This document shows, piece after piece, positions 10,066-17,882 of a stretch of DNA of 34,638 bases. Source of the stretch: Planctomycetaceae bacterium (lineage in GTDB: Bacteria; Planctomycetota; Planctomycetia; Pirellulales; Pirellulaceae); contig DUDC01000260.1 of the NCBI GenBank assembly GCA_012959465.1, positions 11,471-46,108 of the forward strand, read 5' to 3'. The notes beneath the pieces are model-generated. The model saw only the letters and a program-made list of their open reading frames with translations, searched no databases and was not told the DNA's origin. Within the stretch, counting starts at the first letter, position 1, and each line of letters starts with the position of its first letter. The translations under genes were made by a program, and so were the position numbers.

Positions 10066-10602
10066 ATGCAAGCCAAACTGCCGAGTGCATCGCTTCGAGA
10101 ACTGTTTAGTGGAAGTGCAGAGAACACCTTTCAAGTTCAGCTCGGAGTGGCCGATCCACCGCTAATCGATTATTTGAGCGAACTACTCGTTCGTTTCATT
10201 CTCCAGGATTCCCTATTCCGAGTTCGGAATCCCAAGGGAAAACGAGCCCAAAACGTGGCAGAGATGCTGGTCGAAGCTGGGCGTCGAATCGGGCAAGCCA
10301 AACGAGACGTTCATCGGCACATCGGTGATTTTGCCCTCTTCTGGGCGGGACTCTATCCAGAGTCGCTTCGCGGCAAGTCGCAAGACGGCGACGATGTATT
10401 CCATCTGTACTGTCACCACGGCAAGCGATCCTATCGCATCGCCAGCACCATCGATGCAAATGACGACAACTCGCCGACCGCCGATGTGTTGGAACGTCTA
10501 AGCAACAAATTCGAATTGTGCGCGTACGGGCTCCGTGAAGTACGGCGAGAGTTTGAACGACGCGACGGAGATTCAAGCATCCGTCCGATTCTCTTTAATT
10601 AA
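10066..10602 (+). CDS. Conserved-looking protein of unknown function (178 aa)
   Basis: I do not recognise this protein. It is soluble-looking, with no signal peptide or membrane segment. The N-terminal half is mixed and includes DYLSELLVRFILQDSLF. A basic helical stretch (RNPKGKRAQNVAEMLVEAGRRIGQAKRDVHRHIGDFALFWAGLYPESLRG) follows, and a C-terminal helix ends in YGLREVRREFERRD. The consensus-like AGGGAGGT ribosome site 6 bases before the ATG and the promoter-like sequence upstream make it a confident gene. It is a single-gene unit between trpA and a convergent ABC ATPase, so context does not suggest a role. Confidence 0.85.
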   Translation: MQAKLPSASLRELFSGSAENTFQVQLGVADPPLIDYLSELLVRFILQDSLFRVRNPKGKRAQNVAEMLVEAGRRIGQAKRDVHRHIGDFALFWAGLYPESLRGKSQDGDDVFHLYCHHGKRSYRIASTIDANDDNSPTADVLERLSNKFELCAYGLREVRREFERRDGDSSIRPILFN

Positions 10603-10612
10603 TCGGGAAGAT

Positions 10613-10737
10613 TCTTCTTTGGAGTGCTCCGACTTGTCGGAGCTTTCGTTTGGACCGATGTGTGGCAACTGCGAGATTCGGGCCAATTTCAGAGCGGGAA
10701 TTACGAAAGCGGTGACAAGTCACCGCACTCCAAAAAA
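10613..10737. repeat. Inverted pair of REP-like hairpins
   Basis: Two related elements lie in opposite orientation between convergent genes. The first reads TTTGGAGT-GCTCCGAC-TT-GTCGGAGC-TTTCGT (hairpin 10626-10643). The second, read on the minus strand, is TTTGGAGT-GCGGTGAC-TT-GTCACCGC-TTTCGT (hairpin 10709-10726). Flanks and loop are identical while both sides of the stem differ in a compensating way, so each copy keeps a perfect 8-bp stem. The paired inverted arrangement resembles REPINs. It may also terminate transcription from both neighbours. Confidence 0.75.
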
Positions 10738-10750
10738 GTGGTTGGCTCGA

Positions 10751-11677
10751 TCAAGCGACGATGCCCTTAGTGACCAACATGAAGACGTCTTCTAACGTAG
10801 GCTCTTTCTCAGCGTAGCTCTGGACGGCAACCTGTTGTTGAACCAACTGCCGCAATAACTCGGCCACACCATTGTCGTCTGTTTCCAACTCGATCGTGGC
10901 GCGATTATTGTCGATGGTAATATTCCGCAGATGGGGAGAGCTTCGCAAAATGGAAACTCCCACGTCCATGTTGTCCTTAAAACAGACCTCAATGATCCGG
11001 TTGCCACGGATGCGGCGATAGACTTCATGAATTGGGCCGTGCATTAACAGCTGTCCACGTTCAATAATTCCGATGGAAGTGCAGCAATCGGCCAGCTCTG
11101 TCAAAATATGACTCGAGATGAGAATCGTCTTTCCCATCCGTCGCAGCTCTTTCAACAATGCCTTGACTTCAATCCGCGCGCGGGGGTCCAAGCCACTGGC
11201 CGGCTCGTCGAGAATCAGAACTGGGGGATCGTGAACTAGTGTCTTGGCCAAGCAAAGACGCTGCTTCATACCGCGTGACAGACCGTTGACGAAATCGTCT
11301 CGCTTGTGGGCAAGGTCTAACAGCTCGAGTACATCGTTGATGACTTGCCGCCGCTTCGATTTCCCAATGCGGTAGGCGACCGCAAAAAAATCGAGGAACT
11401 CCCAGACCTTCATCCCATCGTAAACGCCGAAGTTATCGGGCATATAACCGACACTCTGTCGTACCCCCATCGGATCTTGAGTCACTCGGTGACCGTTGAC
11501 GATTCCCTCGCCACGGCTCGCTTTCAGCAGTGTGGCGAGGAAGCGAATCGTCGTGCTCTTACCGGCACCATTGGGGCCAATAAATCCGAACATGTCGCCT
11601 TCCTCGATCTTGAGGTTCAGGCGTTCGACCGCTGTAAAATCACCGTAATCTTTGCCGAAGTCCATCAACTCTATCAT
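10751..11677 (-). CDS. ABC transporter ATP-binding protein
   Basis: Nucleotide-binding subunit of an ABC-2-like exporter, 308 residues. Walker A is GPNGAGKST at residues 34-42. The signature motif is LSRGMKQR (residues 133-140), with Arg where the consensus has Gly. Walker B is VLILDEPASGLDPRAR from residue 153, followed by the switch histidine in ILISSHIL. A C-terminal domain of about 90 residues (IRGNRIIEVCFKD onward) is as in drug- or gliding-type ATPases. It starts 26 bases after the 821-aa lipoprotein gene, on the same strand, so the two are probably co-transcribed. No permease gene is adjacent, which is unusual; the partner must be elsewhere or be the lipoprotein. Substrate unknown. Confidence 0.93.
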   Translation of the reverse strand: MIELMDFGKDYGDFTAVERLNLKIEEGDMFGFIGPNGAGKSTTIRFLATLLKASRGEGIVNGHRVTQDPMGVRQSVGYMPDNFGVYDGMKVWEFLDFFAVAYRIGKSKRRQVINDVLELLDLAHKRDDFVNGLSRGMKQRLCLAKTLVHDPPVLILDEPASGLDPRARIEVKALLKELRRMGKTILISSHILTELADCCTSIGIIERGQLLMHGPIHEVYRRIRGNRIIEVCFKDNMDVGVSILRSSPHLRNITIDNNRATIELETDDNGVAELLRQLVQQQVAVQSYAEKEPTLEDVFMLVTKGIVA

Positions 11678-11703
11678 GGTGCGCTTTCAGTCGCAGGAAT
11701 GGT

Positions 11704-14169
11704 CTATTTAGGAACGGCTCTGCTGGACGTTGGTGGAAGAATGATATCCTTACCCGTCGGGAGCAGATCTTCGTCACGCAGTATGTCAATGCTGTCCAAG
11801 TCTTTTTTGGGCGGCAAGTTCACATCGTGTGTAGCTAGTTTGAGTTCAGACGGCCAAAAGTGCCCGACCACAAATGTCTGTATGCGGGTCTGACTGGCCG
11901 CAGGTCGGAACGTCGCCCCGGGCGGTTCGGCATCCGACCACCCAACCATCCGCACCTCGCCATCCTCCAATGTCAATCGCTGTACGGCGACGGCCCAAAG
12001 GTCTCTCAGACGCAACTCCCCGTCGTCCTTATCGCGGGCCGACTGAAAGGTACGGACTTTTCCCCATTGAGAGATCTGCCACTGGGGAGATGTAACCGGG
12101 CCAAACTCAATTGGCTTGACTTGACCAGCCGGTAAATCACCCACCCATGCGACTTGGATTTGTTCGTTTTCTTTCCACAATAATCCAACATCTTTGATTG
12201 CGGTTTGAGATTCATTGCGAAGAGACCATCCTTTTTGGTCGTCGCCAGTAAACCGAAAAGGGCCACCCAATTCGTACATTTGTTCGCTGTGGATCATGCT
12301 GGTCGAGTTGGACGAAACGTGAAATCCCTCCAGCTTGATGTTCCGGCCTCGCTTTAACCCGACTGTGTGAATCTTGTCATAGGATTTGAGGGAAAACGAG
12401 TCGCCACTTGCAAACGGCTGAGCCAAAGCTGTCGGTTCGTCCAATGTCATCGAATACTGTGAAGTCAGCGATGTGTAAAGCGCCGTGTACCGAGTAAGGT
12501 GGCCGCGAGAATAGCCCCCATGCAACTCCAGAGTCGCAATCTCCGTTCGACTCCTCGCGAAACCGATGTCTAACTCTGCGACGCGGATGACGCCAATCGA
12601 TCCGACGACGGCGATCAACGGAGCCGCAACCCATGCCCATTCAACGCGGCCGATTAGACGGAAAAACAGCCAATTGAGCGGTACGATGACCAGCAAATAG
12701 ACAAAGAGCGTCCGCATTACAAAATCGACTGGAGGGACAGAGATTCCGGCCGCTTCCTTCAGTGCGTTCCGCGCTGCCTCGGCGGTACCGCTAAAGTCAT
12801 TCCATCCGGCGACTCCGGAAATCGGATCCGCTGCCCAGCGACCACGTTGGTTCCGAGGAGTGTCCCGACTAAAATAACGCAAGTTCGACACCAGCCTTGC
12901 ATCCTGACCGGAGAGTTCAGTATCCAATCTCGACTCCCCCCCGTCGACAAGCCCAACATCGAATTTACGTCGCGGGCGCCGCAACAGGCATCCATTGAGA
13001 AAACTGTCGAAGGACTTCCAGGTTAGAACGGCGCGGTCGACCAAGGAAAACGATGTGACCAGAATACTGCCACGTCCCACCTTTCCTTCCGCCAGCAATT
13101 CATCGCTATTTGAGACAAAATAGCCGTTGTTCTTAACTTTCAATCGCACAGCGACCATGACTTGCCCGGGCTTTAATTCGATCGTCGTTTTCTCTTTGGT
13201 TGTCGGGACAGACCATTGCTGATTGAATTCGCGAAGGGACTCCGCCGTCAGCTCGACCGCCTCGGTACGGTCCGCCGGCAGATAGGGATCGAGAAAACTA
13301 CCTCGAAGACGTTCCAGTGATCCGGGGCCGTTGACGATGAGACGCCCGCCCCAATGCAACCAATCGACCAGAGCCGCCTGTTGCTGCGGCGTTACCAAGT
13401 TGGGATCAATTCGGTCCCACAACACGGTCGAGATACTCGTCCAGGTCAACGGATGCGATGGAAGAGGAACGAATTTGGCCTTCGGTTTCAGAAACGCCAC
13501 TCGGTTGTAGTGGACGGGCGGTTGCCCGTCTTCGTAAACGGCAAGCGACTCGACCGATGCAACGGTCTTGAGAAACTTCAGTCGATCCGGCTCTCGTGAA
13601 AGAACCACCATGAAGCACTGATAGGCGGGCATCGGCGTTGCGGGACGTGACGAATTGAGCAACGTCGCGCCGTTTCGTCGATGAACCACTCGGTTACGTA
13701 GGATACGTCGACCGGAACGGGGGACAAAAAACAACGACTCAAACTCACGAAGCCGCTCCTTCGGCATAGCTGCGGCGCGCGTGGAAACCAACTCGTACGC
13801 CGTATTTTCAATCCGCACACCATTCTCAAATTGGTCAATGACTTGTGAACGGATCTCCACCTGCACGTCCGCCTCATTGGAGATCATCTGTTGTGTGATT
13901 GTCGTCCAATGTCCGGGCTTGAGTGAATTGAGCTGAGTGCCATTGTCCTCATCATCTGACGGAACGACTACCGGCCGCTTGCTTATAAATGGCTTCTTTT
14001 TCGGCTTCGGTTTTTCCTTCTCCTGCTGCTTGGCCTTTTTAGCGGTCGGCTTGGGCTTATTGCACCCGCCACACCCGGATGTGAGAAGCAGCGACATCAC
14101 CAGCAGACTAGTTATCAGCAACCGCCCCGAGCGCCATGCAAGCGAGACGATGAATATCGAGGGTTTCAT
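11704..14169 (-). CDS. Large lipoprotein with two membrane helices, unknown function
   Basis: An 821-residue envelope protein. The N-terminus is a lipoprotein signal with lipobox LTSGC (Cys33), then a Lys/Pro-rich linker (about 41-60). A soluble region includes a flavodoxin/glutamine-amidotransferase-like fold signature, VTPQQQAALVDWLHWGGRLI (from 259) followed by VNGPGS, with no obvious catalytic Cys. Two membrane helices lie at about 486-505 and 510-531, and a beta-rich C-terminal domain follows. I do not recognise a named family. It lies 26 bases upstream of an ABC ATPase, suggesting a joint envelope function, perhaps as a substrate-side component. The start is the ATG at 14169; the ribosome site is weak. 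Confidence 0.85.
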   Translation of the reverse strand: MKPSIFIVSLAWRSGRLLITSLLVMSLLLTSGCGGCNKPKPTAKKAKQQEKEKPKPKKKPFISKRPVVVPSDDEDNGTQLNSLKPGHWTTITQQMISNEADVQVEIRSQVIDQFENGVRIENTAYELVSTRAAAMPKERLREFESLFFVPRSGRRILRNRVVHRRNGATLLNSSRPATPMPAYQCFMVVLSREPDRLKFLKTVASVESLAVYEDGQPPVHYNRVAFLKPKAKFVPLPSHPLTWTSISTVLWDRIDPNLVTPQQQAALVDWLHWGGRLIVNGPGSLERLRGSFLDPYLPADRTEAVELTAESLREFNQQWSVPTTKEKTTIELKPGQVMVAVRLKVKNNGYFVSNSDELLAEGKVGRGSILVTSFSLVDRAVLTWKSFDSFLNGCLLRRPRRKFDVGLVDGGESRLDTELSGQDARLVSNLRYFSRDTPRNQRGRWAADPISGVAGWNDFSGTAEAARNALKEAAGISVPPVDFVMRTLFVYLLVIVPLNWLFFRLIGRVEWAWVAAPLIAVVGSIGVIRVAELDIGFARSRTEIATLELHGGYSRGHLTRYTALYTSLTSQYSMTLDEPTALAQPFASGDSFSLKSYDKIHTVGLKRGRNIKLEGFHVSSNSTSMIHSEQMYELGGPFRFTGDDQKGWSLRNESQTAIKDVGLLWKENEQIQVAWVGDLPAGQVKPIEFGPVTSPQWQISQWGKVRTFQSARDKDDGELRLRDLWAVAVQRLTLEDGEVRMVGWSDAEPPGATFRPAASQTRIQTFVVGHFWPSELKLATHDVNLPPKKDLDSIDILRDEDLLPTGKDIILPPTSSRAVPK

Positions 14170-14357
14170 GAATGACCAAATTCACAGGATCAACGGGGGA
14201 TAACAGCTCCCCTCAGTTTACGAGTTGCAATGGTAAGAGAAAAGCTTCGCTGCAAAGAACCGACGGTGAAATCTGTGATTGAGACGAAGAGTGAACTAAA
14301 AACAGCGAAGTGGCGGCATGATTTCCGCTGTCGTCACGTCGATTCTTTATCTCTGAA

Positions 14358-15404
14358 TCATGATCGTCCGGGAACGCTACCGAGGTTGCGGTGGGCGATC
14401 AACTCGGCACAGATGCTGACTGCGATCTCCGGCACCGTCTGACTTCCAATGTCGATTCCCAACGGGGCATGGACTTTGTCCAAATCGGCCTGCGATACTC
14501 CACTGTCCAGCAGATTCTCGAATATCAACTTGATCTTCCGTTTGCTGCCAATCATTCCCAAGTAACAAGCTCCACGATCGGCCAGTCGGTAGAGGGCCTC
14601 TTGGTCGTGGTTGTGGCCGCGAGTCACGACCAGACAATAACACTCTGGCGTGACGTCCAATTCACGAAGAACCTGACTGATCTCGCCATGAATTCGCCGC
14701 TGGGCGGTCGGGAATCGTTCTTCGGTCAGGCAATCAGCACGATCATCGACGACCCATACGTCGAAATCCAGACGCGTTGCCAAGTCCGCCACCGCTTGTC
14801 CTACATGACCTCCACCAACAATGATCAGGCGATAATGGGAAAGAGATGGAAGATAGGCGACGCCATCTGCAATGTAGGCGCGGGGACGCGAATCGACCGG
14901 TCGAAGTTGGCCCAATGTGGTCGATGAGGGCGCACTCTTTACGGGCAACGAATCGAGCAATGAGTTGTCGGCGGCAAACAGATAACAATTCCCGCGAAGG
15001 CACGGGTCCTTCGATTCGAAAACAACCGCCTCGGTCACCCCGATTCCAGCTTCGATCGCCTCGACCATTCGAAAGAAGTATGCCGAATCCCCCACGGTGA
15101 TCGGGCGGATGAGTACTTGCATGCGGCCGCCACAAATTAGCCCATCGTCCCAACCGTAGTCGTGATCCAAGGTGAATGTGGCAATTTCACAATCGGCCGA
15201 ACTCAGCGCGGCAATCGCACGCCTCTTGACCTCGGCTTCCACGCAGCCGCCACCCAGTGTTCCCGCCTGAGTGCCATTTTCGTAGACGAGCATCGTCGCG
15301 CCCGGTTTTTGCGGCGTGGAACCCCGTGTCTCGACGAGTCGGCAATAAGCAACGGGCTGCCGTCGCTGTGCCGCTTCAATGAGTTCACGGAGTAATTCAC
15401 GCAC
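14358..15404 (-). CDS. XdhC/CoxI family molybdoenzyme maturation factor
   Basis: XdhC-type proteins bind sulfurated molybdenum cofactor and help insert it into xanthine dehydrogenase-like hydroxylases. This 348-residue protein has both family domains: the N-terminal XdhC part with RGSTPQKPGATMLVYENG and GTLGGGCVEAEV, and a Rossmann-like C-terminal domain with IIVGGGHVGQAVADLA (GGGHVG at 197-202) and MIGSKRKIKLIF. HAPLGIDIGSQTVPEIAVSI follows near the end. No molybdenum hydroxylase is in the window, but a MocA-like cytidylyltransferase lies 1.8 kb away on the other strand. It is followed on the same strand by the unrelated lipoprotein/ABC pair after about 190 bases in which I see nothing else. 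Confidence 0.9.
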   Translation of the reverse strand: MRELLRELIEAAQRRQPVAYCRLVETRGSTPQKPGATMLVYENGTQAGTLGGGCVEAEVKRRAIAALSSADCEIATFTLDHDYGWDDGLICGGRMQVLIRPITVGDSAYFFRMVEAIEAGIGVTEAVVFESKDPCLRGNCYLFAADNSLLDSLPVKSAPSSTTLGQLRPVDSRPRAYIADGVAYLPSLSHYRLIIVGGGHVGQAVADLATRLDFDVWVVDDRADCLTEERFPTAQRRIHGEISQVLRELDVTPECYCLVVTRGHNHDQEALYRLADRGACYLGMIGSKRKIKLIFENLLDSGVSQADLDKVHAPLGIDIGSQTVPEIAVSICAELIAHRNLGSVPGRS

Positions 15405-15451
15405 CGGTTTGGTCTCGCGCTCGTATTGCAGGGAAAGCAGAGTCGTTCATC

Positions 15452-15772
15452 CTACTCCGCAGGGGCCGCCACCGGCTCCAGTATTTGCAACTGGACGGAT
15501 TTTACGAGGTCTTTCACTCGCTTCCGGTACTCGATCATGTGCGGCGCCAAAAGGTGTGCTTCCAATTCTTCCGTGCCCTCCCACCGCTCGACGACCGTCA
15601 CAACATCCGGACGTGGCTCGACGTTCGGCAACACGGTTTCGGCGTCGACGGTTGGCCCATAATCCAAACAGCCGTCTTCCGCTCGGACCTGTCGAACTAT
15701 TTTGTGAAACTCTGCGAGGAATTCGTCGCGTTTTCCTTCCGCCAGTTCAATCGTTGCAATTACGTGAATCAT
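15452..15772 (-). CDS. Antibiotic biosynthesis monooxygenase (ABM) domain protein
   Basis: A 106-residue protein of the dimeric ferredoxin-like ABM family (YgiN-like quinol monooxygenases and relatives). Its start MIHVIATIELAEGKRDEFLA, then EDGCLDYGPTVD and VTVVERWEGTEELEAHLLAPH, are typical of the family; the substrate cannot be read from sequence. The ATG at 15772 begins exactly at the conserved N-terminus. The open frame upstream to 16015 encodes 81 low-quality residues and is not included. The gene diverges from the ArsM-like methyltransferase across a 245-base region that should hold both promoters, and ends 47 bases before the xdhC-like gene on the same strand. Confidence 0.85.
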   Translation of the reverse strand: MIHVIATIELAEGKRDEFLAEFHKIVRQVRAEDGCLDYGPTVDAETVLPNVEPRPDVVTVVERWEGTEELEAHLLAPHMIEYRKRVKDLVKSVQLQILEPVAAPAE

Positions 15773-16017
15773 TTTCGGATAGTTTTTTTCTGCACTCTGC
15801 GTGCATAAGTCGTGCTCGAGCGACAGGCCGGCTGCCGTGAATTCATCTAATTCAAGACACCATTTTGAGGTCGAAGAACGTGATGTGCAACGGGTGGGCA
15901 GGATTGGCCCGTTGATGACCGCGATGGAGCGACGTACGATAAACACCCTTGCGATTGTCATGCCAACTTGAAACCGGCGGGAACAATCATCGTTCAAGAC
16001 CATAGAAGGGAACACCG

Positions 16018-17196
16018 ATGTCGCTTGTTTCGGGGGACAAAAAGGAACTGGATGTCGAGCAGGCCGTCAAACAACGTTACTCGGCGGCGTCACAACAGCC
16101 AGAAGCGGCCCTCTGCTGTCCGGTGGATTACGATACGGCTTACTTGAAAGTGCTGCCCGCTGAACTGATCGAAAAAGACTACGGCTGTGGCGATCCTTCC
16201 AAGTATGTCGAAGCGGGCGATACGGTCCTCGACTTAGGTGCCGGCGGCGGAAAAATCTGCTACATCGCATCGCAGATTGTTGGCGAGGCGGGCAGAGTCA
16301 TCGGCGTCGATATGAACGACGACATGCTCGCGCTTGCTCGAAGGCATCGCGAAGAGATCGGAAATCGGATTGGATACCATAACGTGCAGTTCCACAAGGG
16401 CCGCATTCAAGACTTAGCCTTGGATCTGGAATCCTGGAACGAATATCTTGTCAGCCATCCGATACATTCCGCCGATGACTGGCTGCAAACGCAGCAAGAA
16501 GCAGATCGATTGCGACGAGAATCACCGATGATTGCCGACGAATCGATCGATGTCGTGATTTCCAACTGCGTGCTCAACTTGGTCGGACGTGAATCTCGTC
16601 GTGGTCTTTTTGACGAGATTTTTCGAGTATTGCGGCCGGGCGGGAAGGCGGCGATTTCTGATATCGTGTGCGACGAACAGGTCCCGGAGTCGCTGCGAAA
16701 CGATCCCCGTCTCTGGAGTGGCTGTATCAGCGGAGCGTTTGTCGAGAGCGAGTTTCTTGAATCATTTGAGCGGGCTGGATTCTACGGTGTGGAAATTGCT
16801 TCCAGGCAGCGTGAACCATGGGCCGTCGTTGAGGGCATTGAGTTTCGCAGCATGACGGTACAGGCCTATAAAGGAAAGGGTGGGCCCAGCTTGGACCGCC
16901 ATCAAGCGGTGGTGTATCGCGGCCCTTGGAAGAGCGTCACCGACGACGACGGACAGGTGATTCAACGCGGTGTACGCACTACCGTTTGCGAAAAAACGTA
17001 CCAGATTTATTCACGGCCGCCGTATGCCGACCACGTGATTTCACTGCCGCCGTCGGAACCAGTTGCTGATGATGAGGCCCAGCCAATAGATGATGGCAGT
17101 GGGACCATTCGCGAACCCCGCGACACGAAACGGAAGGCGATGTTGGATATATTGCCTGGTGATGATTGTTGCGGCCCCGAGAGTGGTTGTTGCTAA
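16018..17196 (+). CDS. ArsM-like SAM-dependent methyltransferase with Cys-rich tail
   Basis: A 392-residue cytoplasmic methyltransferase resembling arsenite methyltransferases, which methylate As(III) using S-adenosylmethionine. The SAM motif is VLDLGAGGGKICYIA from residue 70, with GRVIGVDMNDDML next. Cysteines at family positions are C33/C34 (LCCPVDYD), C57 (YGCGDP), C184 (ISNCVLNLVG) and C236 (WSGCISGAF). Compared with short ArsM proteins it has a helical insertion (about 135-172) and a C-terminal extension (about 275-392) that ends in DDCCGPESGCC, a likely metal or metalloid ligand. The AGAAGGG site at 16004-16010 fits the ATG. The mocA-like gene starts 4 bases after its stop. The true substrate could be another metalloid or thiol compound. 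Confidence 0.85.
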   Translation: MSLVSGDKKELDVEQAVKQRYSAASQQPEAALCCPVDYDTAYLKVLPAELIEKDYGCGDPSKYVEAGDTVLDLGAGGGKICYIASQIVGEAGRVIGVDMNDDMLALARRHREEIGNRIGYHNVQFHKGRIQDLALDLESWNEYLVSHPIHSADDWLQTQQEADRLRRESPMIADESIDVVISNCVLNLVGRESRRGLFDEIFRVLRPGGKAAISDIVCDEQVPESLRNDPRLWSGCISGAFVESEFLESFERAGFYGVEIASRQREPWAVVEGIEFRSMTVQAYKGKGGPSLDRHQAVVYRGPWKSVTDDDGQVIQRGVRTTVCEKTYQIYSRPPYADHVISLPPSEPVADDEAQPIDDGSGTIREPRDTKRKAMLDILPGDDCCGPESGCC

Positions 17197-17200
17197 CATC

Positions 17201-17821
17201 ATGAGCGAACCCGGCCGCGTTTTTGCCGTACTGCCCGCTGCTGGTGCAAGCCAGCGGATGAGAACGCAGAAACTACTGTTGCCTTGGGGCGCAACGACCG
17301 TTCTAAACACCGTACTGCGACAATGGACCTCCAGCATGGTCGAACGCGTCGTGGTGGTGATCCGTCGTGAAGAACCTCGCCTGCTAGAGATATGTCACGG
17401 TTGGGATGTCGACGTCGTGGAGGTCGACAAGACTCCCGAGATGAAAGACACCATTCGCTTGGCGCTGGATTGGATAAGCACGACGTATGCGCCCGAAAGT
17501 GATGACGCATGGATGCTGGCGCCTGCGGATATGCCGAGAATTCGCCCGGAGTTGATATCGGCCGTCGCAACCACAGGATTCGTCGCGCCGCAAACAATCA
17601 CCCGCCCTCAAGTTGGTCGGCGTAAAGGACATCCGGTTTTCTTTCCCTGGAGTTGTGCGACCGAGGTTGCCGAACTGGCGGAAGGACAAGGCGTCAACGC
17701 CATCGTCAATCGGCAACCTTGCCGACATGTTGACACCGTTGACCAGGGTGCATTGCAAGATCTTGATACGCCCGAACAATACGCGAGATTGAGGCCCTAT
17801 ACACCGAGTGACGAGAGCTAA
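17201..17821 (+). CDS. MocA/MobA-like nucleotidyltransferase
   Basis: A 206-residue NTP transferase of the MobA/MocA group, which attach CMP or GMP to molybdopterin. The signature is AVLPAAGASQRMRTQKLLLPWG at the N-terminus; further marks are AWMLAPADMPRIRPELI (the metal-binding Asp) and GRRKGHPVFFP. Annotated starts further upstream would overlap the methyltransferase by over 100 bases; the ATG at 17201, 4 bases after its stop, gives the correct N-terminus. Tight coupling to an ArsM-like gene is unusual. An XdhC homologue on the other side of the methyltransferase supports a molybdenum-hydroxylase role, but a different sugar or metalloid-related nucleotidyl transfer is possible. Confidence 0.85.
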   Translation: MSEPGRVFAVLPAAGASQRMRTQKLLLPWGATTVLNTVLRQWTSSMVERVVVVIRREEPRLLEICHGWDVDVVEVDKTPEMKDTIRLALDWISTTYAPESDDAWMLAPADMPRIRPELISAVATTGFVAPQTITRPQVGRRKGHPVFFPWSCATEVAELAEGQGVNAIVNRQPCRHVDTVDQGALQDLDTPEQYARLRPYTPSDES

Positions 17822-17882
17822 CAGCTAAGACTCGTCATCCGTCATCCGAAGCCCAGTGAAGGTACTCGATCGTGACGGTGCG

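Noticed and set aside
15773..16015. N-terminal extension of the ABM protein (81 residues)
   Set aside because: Residues before MIHVIATIEL are not family-like; the region is the divergent promoter region of the methyltransferase.
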